From: Lachnospiraceae bacterium
GTDB taxonomy: Bacteria; Bacillota; Clostridia; Lachnospirales; Lachnospiraceae
Length of the DNA stretch: 64,000 nucleotides
Assembly: GCA_022793195.1 (NCBI GenBank)
Contig: JAAWCJ010000006.1
Span: 1 to 64,000, forward strand
Direction: 5' to 3'
This document shows positions 55,700 through 63,030 of this stretch, in pieces. Numbering within the stretch: the first letter of the stretch is position 1; every line of letters starts with the position of its first letter. Made by a program: the position numbers and the translations under genes. The notes below the pieces were generated by a model. It saw only the letters and a list, made by a program, of their open reading frames with translations, ran no database searches and had not been told where the DNA came from.

Positions 55700-55728
55700 T
55701 TGCCAAATTATGAGATGTGCTGTATAAT
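55700..55728 (+). promoter_or_regulatory. Sigma-A promoter of the adhesin unit
   Basis: TTGCCA at 55700-55705, 17 bases, TATAAT at 55723-55728. The start point should be near 55735, which is also where a series of hairpins begins, about 370 bases before the first long gene of the unit. Confidence 0.65.
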
Positions 55729-55734
55729 CAATTC

Positions 55735-55836
55735 ATACCCTTCGGGTATCTCTTTTACCCATAGGGTACACGTGGCCATTGGGCCGTTATAGATAATCAC
55801 ATGAGAAGTTCTTGAACATTCAGGCCAGTGTCGGCC
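55735..55836 (+). promoter_or_regulatory. Structured 5' leader with tandem short hairpins
   Basis: Successive small stems are visible: ATACCC/GGGTAT (55735-55749), TACCC/GGGTA (55756-55768), GGCC/GGCC (55774-55785), GTTC/GAAC (55808-55817) and GGCC/GGCC (55823-55836). They start at the expected transcription start. Between here and 56019 there is no convincing gene. The pattern suggests a regulatory leader, but I recognise no known riboswitch class. Confidence 0.4.
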
Positions 55837-56019
55837 GATGATTTCCATTTGTATTTCATTAAAAATTGAAACCGGAAAAAAGCTTAACTTTTATGATCCC
55901 TTTGTGTGATAAAAAAGTTTTATTTTTGATGGATTCTTGGCAGAAAGCGGAGGAATATGCAGAGTTTAAGTATTTCGTAGTTCAGAGATTCTTCCGGGAA
56001 CCTTCAGGGACTTCAAAAA

Positions 56020-56106
56020 ATGTATATGAAAGAAGGGGTGGTGATTAAAGAATCGGCAAATTACGGATTTTATCATGAAAAGACGGGAGGTAAAGTAGCC
56101 ATATGA
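56020..56106 (+). CDS. Possible 28-residue leader ORF coupled to the next gene
   Basis: An ATG at 56020 opens a 28-codon frame whose TGA overlaps the ATG of the next gene in the usual ATGA fashion. It holds the GGGAGG (56085-56090) that would serve the next gene at a long spacing of 12 bases, which makes coupling attractive. Its own ribosome binding site is only AGGGA. The peptide has no motif. Chance cannot be excluded. Confidence 0.3.
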   Translation: MYMKEGVVIKESANYGFYHEKTGGKVAI

Positions 56107-56975
56107 GTGATTTCAGAGAAAAGGACAACACAGGAGAAGAAGAATATATTGTGCAGGAGCGAAAAGGAAACAGCTATGACAGCCTTTCCGAACCTCCGAA
56201 TGAAATTGTGTCCGAAGGGACGGTTTATCAGCTTGTCGGCACGGATTATGAAGAGGTTTACCGGGAGGAAGAGCATCAGAAAACAATTCAGGAAGAAATT
56301 TATCTTTCTTCAGAAAATTTTGGACAGATTCCTGAAGTGATTACCCGTGATGGGATGGAGTACGCATTAGATGAGGAAAGTGTGGAAATACAGGTGTCCA
56401 GGATGGAAATGCGGAAGGACTTGGATGTTATGGAGGAATATGTGACATACATTCTGGAAGACAATGATATTGACCGCCTTCAAAAAGAAATTGTCAGGGA
56501 AGGGAGGCCATTGGAACTGATTGAAGTGGAATATAGTGTTACGAAGGCGACAGAGTCCGGGATTCCTCTGGAATATGCCGCCAGGTGCCATTATGCGGCA
56601 AATGTCGACAGAGAATACGAAGTTCCGGTGGAATGGAAGGCGGCTGCCGTATATTCCGGGACTGAACAGGAGTCCATACTGGAAGAGGTCATTGCCAGGA
56701 GTACTTATGAGAGAATACCGGAGACAGAAATGATTGCAGAGACAGAAGAAGCATCTCAGGAAAATACGGTAATTGAAGACATGGAAGTCCCCATGGCCGG
56801 AACCATAGAAAGGCCGGCGGCCGTGATAGAGGATATTGTCACAGGTGGCGCCGGGATTTTGCTGATGGGTGCGTTCCTTACATTTTTGCTGATTTACAGA
56901 AAGAGACATCCGGGATTTATCCATAGAGTCCCTGAGGAAGAAAAGGGGGGAAAGCAGGAAGGATACCATGCCTGA
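56103..56975 (+). CDS. Hypothetical acidic protein with a C-terminal membrane anchor
   Basis: 290 residues, not recognised. The N-terminal 240 residues are acidic and have no signal peptide. One hydrophobic segment near residues 249-266 (GAGILLMGAFLTFLLIY) is followed by a basic RKRH and a short polar tail. By the positive-inside rule the tail is cytosolic and the large N-terminal domain would face outward, which is odd without a signal. The gene lies between the structured leader and the adhesin gene, in the same direction, so it may help export, fold or anchor the adhesin. Confidence 0.75.
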   Translation: MSDFREKDNTGEEEYIVQERKGNSYDSLSEPPNEIVSEGTVYQLVGTDYEEVYREEEHQKTIQEEIYLSSENFGQIPEVITRDGMEYALDEESVEIQVSRMEMRKDLDVMEEYVTYILEDNDIDRLQKEIVREGRPLELIEVEYSVTKATESGIPLEYAARCHYAANVDREYEVPVEWKAAAVYSGTEQESILEEVIARSTYERIPETEMIAETEEASQENTVIEDMEVPMAGTIERPAAVIEDIVTGGAGILLMGAFLTFLLIYRKRHPGFIHRVPEEEKGGKQEGYHA

Positions 56976-56988
56976 AAAAACAGCATTG

Positions 56989-57020
56989 GAAGGGAAAGTA
57001 CGATACTTTACTTTCCCTTC
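56989..57020 (+). promoter_or_regulatory. Perfect 12-bp intercistronic hairpin before the adhesin ribosome binding site
   Basis: GAAGGGAAAGTA at 56989-57000 pairs with TACTTTCCCTTC at 57009-57020 around an 8-base loop. A competing stem, CTTTCC at 57011-57016 with GGAAAG at 57021-57026, would reach the edge of the GGGAGG ribosome binding site at 57026-57031. No T run follows, so it is not a typical terminator. It could set the adhesin's translation or protect the downstream message. Confidence 0.6.
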
Positions 57021-57035
57021 GGAAAGGGAGGAATG

Positions 57036-59822
57036 ATGAAGCGAAGAATAAGGAGAATGGCAGCCTTTTTGCCGGCCTTTTTGTTGATAGCCGTAGTGCT
57101 TTTTCACTCAGAGGCCCATCCCCAGCCGACAAATGTTACCATGTCTTATGGCGATGGGTGGAAATTTCATTATACGGACGGGCATACATCCAAAGGCGGA
57201 TATTTTCATGTCATGGAGACAGGGGAACCTTTGTTTTGCCTTGAGCCCCATATGAATGACATCGAGTCTTCCAGGGATACCTGGATTACGTCATCACAGT
57301 ATTTTAACGATGCTGCTTTTGCCGGCAAGATTGATTTAATTGCCTATTATGGAGAGAATTCCGGTTGGGGGATGGATGGCTGGGCAGCTGCCCAGTCTTT
57401 GATCTGGAAATATATCATGGAGCGGAATGGGGAAACAGGGGAACAATGGATTTCCACTGCAAGTATCACCACCAGAGAACAGCTTCAGGTTTATTATGAT
57501 GCCATTGAACAGAAAATACGGGAGTATTATATGACTCCAAGTTTCAATGGAAACACCATCAGGCTTCAGGCCGGAGAAAGTATTACAGTCAAAGATTCCA
57601 ATGGGGTATTGGGAAATATGGATGTGGAAATTGTCAGCGGTCCCATCCAGGTATCAAAAAATGGAAATCAGATAACCATTAAAGCAACCGGGAAACTGGC
57701 TGCCAAAGGAACGATAAGGTTCAAAAAACCCCTTTCCAATGGAATAGAAGGGAATAATTTTGTCTACATTGCACAGGGCTACCAGGATCTGATGACTGGT
57801 ACTTATTATCAGCCGCAGTATGCTTCCTTGTCGGTGGATATCACAGAGGCCCCTGTATCTGTGGAGTTTTATAAGCAGGATCTGACGACAGGAAAAGAAC
57901 TGGTGGGAGCCAGCCTGAAGGTGACGGATGAAAAAGGAAAGGTTATAGATTCCTGGACATCGGGAAATACGCCCCACAAGATTAATAACCTGAAAAATGG
58001 TTCCGTTTATATTATGACGGAGACGATACCGGCGCCCGGGTATGCGACCGCCAAAAGTATCCGTTTTACTGCGAACCATGGCGGACCGCCAATCATCATG
58101 AAGGATGATATCACAAAAATAGAAATTTCCAAGGTGGATATTACGACTGGGGAAGAAGTGGAGGGGGCCAGGCTGCAGGTGGCGGATACAAAAGGGACTG
58201 TCATTGATGAATGGACGTCCGGGAAAGAATCCCATAAAATCACCAACCTGACGGTAGGTCAGACATACTGTTTGACAGAGATGCACCCCGCAGATGGATA
58301 TGTGACGGCAAAGGCCGTTGAGTTTACAGTGGAGGACACCGGGAAAATTCAGCATGTCATTATGGAGGATGATATCACAAAAATAGAAATTTCCAAGGTG
58401 GATATTACGACTGGGGAAGAAGTGGAGGGGGCCAGGCTGCAGGTGGCAGATGTGGAAGGGACTGTCATTGATGAATGGACGTCCGGGAAGGAACCCCATA
58501 AAATCACCAACCTGACGGTAGGCCAGACATACCGGCTGACGGAGACGCACCCTGCAGATGGATATGTGACGGCAAAGACCATTGAGTTTACAGTGGAGGA
58601 CACCGGGGAAATTCAGCATGTCATTATGGAGGATGATATCACAAAAATAGAAATTTCCAAGGTGGATATCACCACCGGAGAAGAAGTGGAAGGGGCCAGG
58701 CTGCAGGTGGCAGACGTGGAAGGGACTGTCATTGATGAATGGACGTCCGGGAAAGAACCCCATAAAATCACCAACCTGACGGTAGGCCAGACATACCGGC
58801 TGACGGAGACGCACCCTGCAGATGGATATGTGACGGCAAGGACCATTGAGTTTAGAGTGGAGGACACGGGGGAAATTCAGCATGTCAGGATGGAGGACGA
58901 TATCACGAAGGTGGAAATTTTCAAACGGGATATAGACAGTCAAAAAGCGGTGTCCGGGGCAGTCTTACAAATTATTGATCAGGAAGGAGCCATTATAGAA
59001 GAATGGGTCAGTGGGGAAAAGCCGCAGATGATAGAGAAACTTACTGCAGAGGAAACTTATATTCTGCATGAAAAAACAGCTCCGAAAGGATATTTGACGG
59101 CTGAAGATGTGGTTTTTACGGTATCGGATACCGGAGAAATCCAGACTGTGGCAATCGAAGATGAGCTGGCAGTGATCAGTCTGGAAGTTGCAAAAACCAC
59201 AATTCGGAGGACTCAGACAGGAGATACTTATAAATATACAATTACCAAATTGAAAAATTCTTCCAATACAGCTTTGGAGAATTTTACTTGTACCGATTAT
59301 CTGCCAAATCAGGTGATGATACAAGAACTACATACGGGGACATTTACCGATGAACTGGAATACACAATTTCTTACCAGACTAGTTTTTCTAAAGAGTGGC
59401 ATGTCCTGGCCGAGGGTTTGAACTCTGTGGCAGATCATATTGTATCTTTTACAGAAATTCCTCTTAAAGCAGAGGAGCAGGTGACGGCTTACCGGTATGA
59501 ATTTGGCACTGCTCCGGCAGGTTTTCAGATTGGAGAAAAGTCCCCTGTTTATTTTACGACAGTAAAAGACGGTGTTGATGTCAATGACGAAATGCTTACG
59601 AACATTACTCTTTCCGGGGACTGGAGAGGGGCACATGTTACAGATGAGGATGATACGGTGACATTATTATTTGAAGGGGAGATTGATCTTCACCGCAGCA
59701 TAGGACGGGTACTTACCGGAGATACGGCGCCGATTATTTTCCTGATATTTTCAGGGGGAATCTCGGTAGTAACTCTTTTGACATTATTTATAAAACAGAG
59801 AAAAAAACACAGACAGGACTAG
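57036..59822 (+). CDS. Surface adhesin with N-terminal thioester (TQXA) domain and SpaA/CnaB repeats
   Basis: 928 residues from the second of two tandem ATGs. A signal peptide covers about 1-30. The N-terminal domain has the pair expected for an internal thioester: Cys68 in EPLFCLEP and Gln120 in AAAQSLIW, as in Gram-positive thioester adhesins. From residue 269 five 88-residue SpaA-like (CnaB-fold) repeats follow, starting near 269, 357, 445, 533 and 621; each has a KxD-type lysine and an ET motif that suit isopeptide bonds. A further beta domain precedes a C-terminal membrane helix and basic tail. The anchor motif reads LTGDTAP, not LPxTG. It probably binds host or matrix amines covalently. 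Confidence 0.9.
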   Translation: MKRRIRRMAAFLPAFLLIAVVLFHSEAHPQPTNVTMSYGDGWKFHYTDGHTSKGGYFHVMETGEPLFCLEPHMNDIESSRDTWITSSQYFNDAAFAGKIDLIAYYGENSGWGMDGWAAAQSLIWKYIMERNGETGEQWISTASITTREQLQVYYDAIEQKIREYYMTPSFNGNTIRLQAGESITVKDSNGVLGNMDVEIVSGPIQVSKNGNQITIKATGKLAAKGTIRFKKPLSNGIEGNNFVYIAQGYQDLMTGTYYQPQYASLSVDITEAPVSVEFYKQDLTTGKELVGASLKVTDEKGKVIDSWTSGNTPHKINNLKNGSVYIMTETIPAPGYATAKSIRFTANHGGPPIIMKDDITKIEISKVDITTGEEVEGARLQVADTKGTVIDEWTSGKESHKITNLTVGQTYCLTEMHPADGYVTAKAVEFTVEDTGKIQHVIMEDDITKIEISKVDITTGEEVEGARLQVADVEGTVIDEWTSGKEPHKITNLTVGQTYRLTETHPADGYVTAKTIEFTVEDTGEIQHVIMEDDITKIEISKVDITTGEEVEGARLQVADVEGTVIDEWTSGKEPHKITNLTVGQTYRLTETHPADGYVTARTIEFRVEDTGEIQHVRMEDDITKVEIFKRDIDSQKAVSGAVLQIIDQEGAIIEEWVSGEKPQMIEKLTAEETYILHEKTAPKGYLTAEDVVFTVSDTGEIQTVAIEDELAVISLEVAKTTIRRTQTGDTYKYTITKLKNSSNTALENFTCTDYLPNQVMIQELHTGTFTDELEYTISYQTSFSKEWHVLAEGLNSVADHIVSFTEIPLKAEEQVTAYRYEFGTAPAGFQIGEKSPVYFTTVKDGVDVNDEMLTNITLSGDWRGAHVTDEDDTVTLLFEGEIDLHRSIGRVLTGDTAPIIFLIFSGGISVVTLLTLFIKQRKKHRQD
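58104..58895 (+). repeat. Three near-identical 264-bp tandem repeats inside the adhesin gene
   Basis: Units at 58104-58367, 58368-58631 and 58632-58895 each encode 88 residues. The second and third differ at only a few positions. Diverged units of the same length flank them (57840-58103 and from 58896). The period keeps the frame, so loss or gain of a unit would change adhesin length without disrupting it. Confidence 0.93.
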
Positions 59823-59875
59823 TAGAGAAACAAGCTTCTTATTAGAAATTTTTTTGGACTATAGATGTTCTGAAT

Positions 59876-59918
59876 ACCGTCGGTTGGGAAGGGCACAGAC
59901 GCCTTTGTCGATCGGCGG
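59876..59918 (+). terminator. Possible hairpin in the gap after the adhesin gene
   Basis: ACCGTCGGT near 59876-59884 can pair with ATCGGCGGT near 59910-59918 with two G-U pairs, enclosing a 25-base loop. No T run follows. The remaining 59823-60084 gap holds one promoter and nothing else that I can identify. Confidence 0.3.
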
Positions 59919-59987
59919 TAATATGATTGACTGTACACAGAAAATAAAAGAATGTCAATTTAGGCAAAAACAGAAGAATAAAAAAAC

Positions 59988-60016
59988 TTGATTGCAGAAA
60001 CAATTCATACTATAAT
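59988..60016 (+). promoter_or_regulatory. Sigma-A promoter of the rsmD-coaD unit
   Basis: TTGATT at 59988-59993, 17 bases, TATAAT at 60011-60016. It lies 68 bases before the rsmD start codon and separates the core genes from the accessory adhesin unit. Confidence 0.7.
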
Positions 60017-60084
60017 AAGAAATACGGGTTCATATTGGTTTCTAACAGTTAAAAAATCAGGATTAGAATTGAGGAAACGAAAGC

Positions 60085-60648
60085 ATGAGAGTAATCGCGG
60101 GGACAGCCAGAAGGCTGCCGTTGAAAACACTGGAAGGGCCGGAAACCAGGCCCACAACAGACAGAATTAAAGAAACTCTTTTTAATATACTTCAGGCAGA
60201 TGTGGGGGGAAGCCGTTTTTTGGACCTTTTTTCCGGAAGCGGGGCCATTGGGATTGAAGCATTAAGCCGTGGGGCCAGAGAATGTGTTTTTGTGGAAAAA
60301 AACAGGAAAGCGGCGGAATGTATCCGGGAGAACCTGGCTTTTACCAATCTTAAGGAATCAGCGGAATTGATGGAATGTGATGTGCTTACGGCAATCCGCA
60401 GACTGGATGAATCGGGGAGCGAGGTTTTTGACCTTATTTTCCTGGATCCACCTTACAGGCAGGGGCTGGAAAAGGAAGTGATTCTTCATTTGGTACATTC
60501 CAGGCTGGTGGACGATATGACGACGATCATTGTGGAAGCGGCTCTGGACACGGATTTTTCCTGGATAGAAGACACGATTTTTACTGTAATCCGTGAGAAA
60601 AAGTACAAGACCAATAAGCATGTGTTTATTACCATGAAGGAACTGTAG
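60085..60648 (+). CDS. rsmD: 16S rRNA (guanine-966-N2)-methyltransferase
   Basis: 187 residues. It starts [15 protein letters not shown], a family hallmark, and has SAM motif [17 protein letters not shown] and the catalytic DPPY in [10 protein letters not shown]. It methylates G966 in the 30S subunit. The order rsmD-coaD-ylbJ matches Bacillus ylbH-ylbI-ylbJ. Confidence 0.96.
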   Translation: MRVIAGTARRLPLKTLEGPETRPTTDRIKETLFNILQADVGGSRFLDLFSGSGAIGIEALSRGARECVFVEKNRKAAECIRENLAFTNLKESAELMECDVLTAIRRLDESGSEVFDLIFLDPPYRQGLEKEVILHLVHSRLVDDMTTIIVEAALDTDFSWIEDTIFTVIREKKYKTNKHVFITMKEL

Positions 60649-60661
60649 GGAGGGGCACTGT

Positions 60662-61138
60662 ATGAAAACAGCTGTTTATCCGGGGAGCTTTGACCCGGTG
60701 ACCCTTGGACATTTGGATATCATTGAACGTTCTTCGAGGATTGTAGATGAGCTGGTGGTCGGTGTTCTCAATAACAGCTCAAAAAATCCGTTGTTTTCTG
60801 TGGAAGAACGTGTTAATATGTTAAAGGAAGTGACTTCACATCTTTCCAATGTAAGAATTGAATCGTTTGACGGTCTTTTGGTGGACTTTGCCGTCAGATG
60901 CCATGCGAATGTGGTAGTCCGTGGTCTGCGTGCCATTACAGATTTTGAATATGAACTGCAGATGTCCCAGACAAACAGGATTATGTGCCCGAAATTGGAT
61001 ACCATATTCCTGACCACCGATTTAAAATATGCTTATTTAAGTTCCAGCATTGTCCGCGAAGTGGCATATTATGGCGGAGATATTTCTGCTTTTGTTCCGG
61101 CCGCCATTATAGAGCGGGTGCTTGAGAAATTTATATAA
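60662..61138 (+). CDS. coaD: Phosphopantetheine adenylyltransferase
   Basis: 158 residues. The nucleotidyltransferase motif [16 protein letters not shown] and the SSSIVRE segment are intact. It makes dephospho-CoA from phosphopantetheine and ATP, the penultimate step of coenzyme A synthesis. It lies 13 bases after rsmD, with GGAGGGG before the ATG. Confidence 0.97.
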   Translation: MKTAVYPGSFDPVTLGHLDIIERSSRIVDELVVGVLNNSSKNPLFSVEERVNMLKEVTSHLSNVRIESFDGLLVDFAVRCHANVVVRGLRAITDFEYELQMSQTNRIMCPKLDTIFLTTDLKYAYLSSSIVREVAYYGGDISAFVPAAIIERVLEKFI

Positions 61139-61164
61139 GAAAACTCTTTTGGAGGAGCTGAAAG

Positions 61165-61926
61165 ATGAGCAGGATTGAACAGTTGATAAGTGAAATTGAA
61201 GAATACATAGACGGCTGTAAACCTCAGGCATTTACCAATAGTAAAAAGATCATTGTGGATAAGGACGAGATGGAGGAACTGCTGGTGGAGCTTCGCCTGC
61301 GGACCCCGGATGAAATAAAAAAATACCAAAAGATTATCAGCAATAAAGAAGCCATTATAAGTTCTGCCCAGGAAGAAGCTGACGGGATTTTGGGAAGGGC
61401 ACGGGCTGAGGCAGAAAAGTTGCTTTCTGACGCAAAAGAAACAGCGGAGCAGACATTGTCCGAGGCGGAAAAAAGCAAGGAAGAGATGCTTAGCGACCAT
61501 GAAATTATCCAACAGGCATACCAGCAGGCCAGTGACCTTATGGAACAGACAAATGCCCAGGCGCAGCAGCTGGCGGAACAGGCCAGCGCCCAGGCACAGC
61601 AAATGGTGGAACAGGCCAGCGCCCAGGCACAGCAGCTGGTCAATGACGCGGTCAGTGATTCGGATAATATCCGTGAGGGAGCTATCCGCTATACGGATAA
61701 TATGCTAAAGAGCCTTCAGTCTATTATCAGTTATACCATAGAGCAGACAGAGGGAAAATATGTGACGATGTTGGAAACACTTCGGTCTTCTTACGAAACA
61801 GTAAGCGGAAATCGCAGCGAGCTTCAGGTGCCGACGGCCCAGGGGGTACAGGAACCCCAGACGACAGAGCCGGAAGTCAGGAAAGAGAAAAGCAGCGGCG
61901 GTTTAAATGCAGATATGCTGGGATGA
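61165..61926 (+). CDS. Coiled-coil protein with hendecad repeats, unknown function
   Basis: 253 residues, almost wholly helical from residue 60 to 200. An N-terminal part (EQLISEIEEYIDGCK..MEELLVELRLRTPDEIKKYQ) resembles the start of DivIVA-like or similar coiled-coil proteins in Lachnospiraceae, some of which are labelled V-ATPase subunit H-like. Three 11-residue units of the type EQASAQAQQLV lie at about residues 127-159. A disordered P/Q/E-rich tail closes it. It has no membrane helix, so a cytosolic scaffold or cell-division role is possible. GGAGG lies 7 bases before the ATG. Confidence 0.75.
   Translation: MSRIEQLISEIEEYIDGCKPQAFTNSKKIIVDKDEMEELLVELRLRTPDEIKKYQKIISNKEAIISSAQEEADGILGRARAEAEKLLSDAKETAEQTLSEAEKSKEEMLSDHEIIQQAYQQASDLMEQTNAQAQQLAEQASAQAQQMVEQASAQAQQLVNDAVSDSDNIREGAIRYTDNMLKSLQSIISYTIEQTEGKYVTMLETLRSSYETVSGNRSELQVPTAQGVQEPQTTEPEVRKEKSSGGLNADMLG
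61543..61641 (+). repeat. Three 33-bp tandem repeats in the coiled-coil gene
   Basis: Units at 61543-61575, 61576-61608 and 61609-61641 encode EQ(T/A)(N/S)AQAQQ(L/M)(A/V). The second and third differ by very few bases. The 11-residue period points to a hendecad coiled coil. Confidence 0.9.
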
Positions 61927-61937
61927 GAAAAATCAGG

Positions 61938-61971
61938 CGGAGATGCCAGAGAGGCATCTCCGTTTTCTTTT
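61938..61971. terminator. Rho-independent terminator between convergent genes
   Basis: CGGAGATGCC at 61938-61947 pairs with GGCATCTCCG at 61953-61962 around a 5-base loop, followed by TTTTCTTTT. It ends the rsmD-coaD-coiled-coil unit. Confidence 0.88.
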
Positions 61972-61983
61972 ACCGTACAGAAT

Positions 61984-62868
61984 TTAGAGGCAGGAGGCGA
62001 GCAGTATGACGAGTCCGAAGGTTAGAACTGCCTGGGCAAGTTTCCAGAAAAGGTATCGTCGTCCGGAAAAAGGGGTGGATTTTAATACACTGGCAGTCTG
62101 AGCGACACCGGACAGTCCCCCGAAAGCAGCAAAGGAAAAACAAAGGGCGATGGTCAGTGGAGAAGACAGGCATGACTGGACAGTAAATGCAATACCGGAA
62201 GTCATTTCCAAAAAGCCGGGAATCAGGGAGGACAGAAAAGGGTTTCTGATCCAGGAGCGGAAAAAATAGGACAGCATGGTGAAAAGCATCAAGTATCCGC
62301 CAATTTTAGCGACAATCAGGAATCCTTCCATCATGGCCGTTTCAAAATTCAGGAAAATCTGGAGTGGTTTATTTTCTTTTGTGGGAATGGCAGAAATCCT
62401 GCGGGCGACCTTTCCTTCCCGAAGCCTGAGAGGCAGCCAAAAAAGGACAGGGGGAAGATAGAGGGCCGCTAAAAAGGGAAGTGCCTTTGTGAGAGAAAGC
62501 CGGAGCATCCCAAAACAGAGGAACCCTGTCAAAAACATGGGGCTTGGCATGCAGCAAAGGAGCAGAAGCCTTGTTCCTTCTTTTTCTGTGATTCCTCCGC
62601 TTTTCCATAAATCAGCAACTGTTTTGGCTCCCATGGGATAACCGCAGAACCATCCTGTCACCAGGGTTAACGGAGCCGGAGGTAAATGATATACCAGTTC
62701 GCTGGAAATCAGGTAGCTGGAAAGAATCATACATGGAAGAAGTGTGGGCAGGACTGTACAGTACCAAAGGGACAAACCGGCAGCAGCGCCTGCCACGGCC
62801 TTTGAGGGTTGAAGGATACAAAGTAAGAAAAGACAAAGAGTACAAAAGGGAAACAGAAGCTTTTTCAT
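61984..62868 (-). CDS. ylbJ: YlbJ/SpoVV-like sporulation membrane protein
   Basis: 294 residues with about eight membrane helices and the nucleoside-recognition (Gate) pattern in VTGWFCGYPMGAKTVADLWKSGGIT and GFLEMTSGI. It is shorter than Bacillus YlbJ (about 400). Bacillus YlbJ (SpoVV) moves dipicolinic acid into the forespore during sporulation. Placement near rsmD-coaD, although on the opposite strand here, supports the assignment and indicates a spore former. Confidence 0.85.
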   Translation of the reverse strand: MKKLLFPFCTLCLFLLCILQPSKAVAGAAAGLSLWYCTVLPTLLPCMILSSYLISSELVYHLPPAPLTLVTGWFCGYPMGAKTVADLWKSGGITEKEGTRLLLLCCMPSPMFLTGFLCFGMLRLSLTKALPFLAALYLPPVLFWLPLRLREGKVARRISAIPTKENKPLQIFLNFETAMMEGFLIVAKIGGYLMLFTMLSYFFRSWIRNPFLSSLIPGFLEMTSGIAFTVQSCLSSPLTIALCFSFAAFGGLSGVAQTASVLKSTPFSGRRYLFWKLAQAVLTFGLVILLASCL

Positions 62869-63030
62869 GGAAATCCTCTGTCCATTGTTTTTTTAAGTGT
62901 ATGAAGAAGTGGGAAAAGGTATACCTCCAGGGTGGCCAGGCAGCAAGATAAATGTATATGAATGTATCGTCAGGTACTAAATAGAACAAAATGCGCATAT
63001 TGGTTTATAAAAATGGAACCGGAGTGTGCC

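Noticed and set aside
55735-55836. Known riboswitch such as a cyclic-di-GMP or cobalamin class
   Set aside because: The conserved core motifs of the classes I can recall were not found; only the hairpin string is reported.
55866-56048. 60-codon TTG-started frame in the adhesin leader
   Set aside because: No ribosome binding site at the TTG; no motif. Left unannotated, although a decayed gene cannot be excluded.
58104-58895. CRISPR array or satellite repeat
   Set aside because: The repeat unit is 264 bp, contiguous without spacers and in frame with a surface protein.
57654-58943. 429-codon open frame on the minus strand opposite the adhesin repeats
   Set aside because: It is the antisense of the 264-bp repeats, has no ribosome binding site, and its repetitive product (repeated HLGNFYFCDIILH) is only a mirror of the CnaB repeats.
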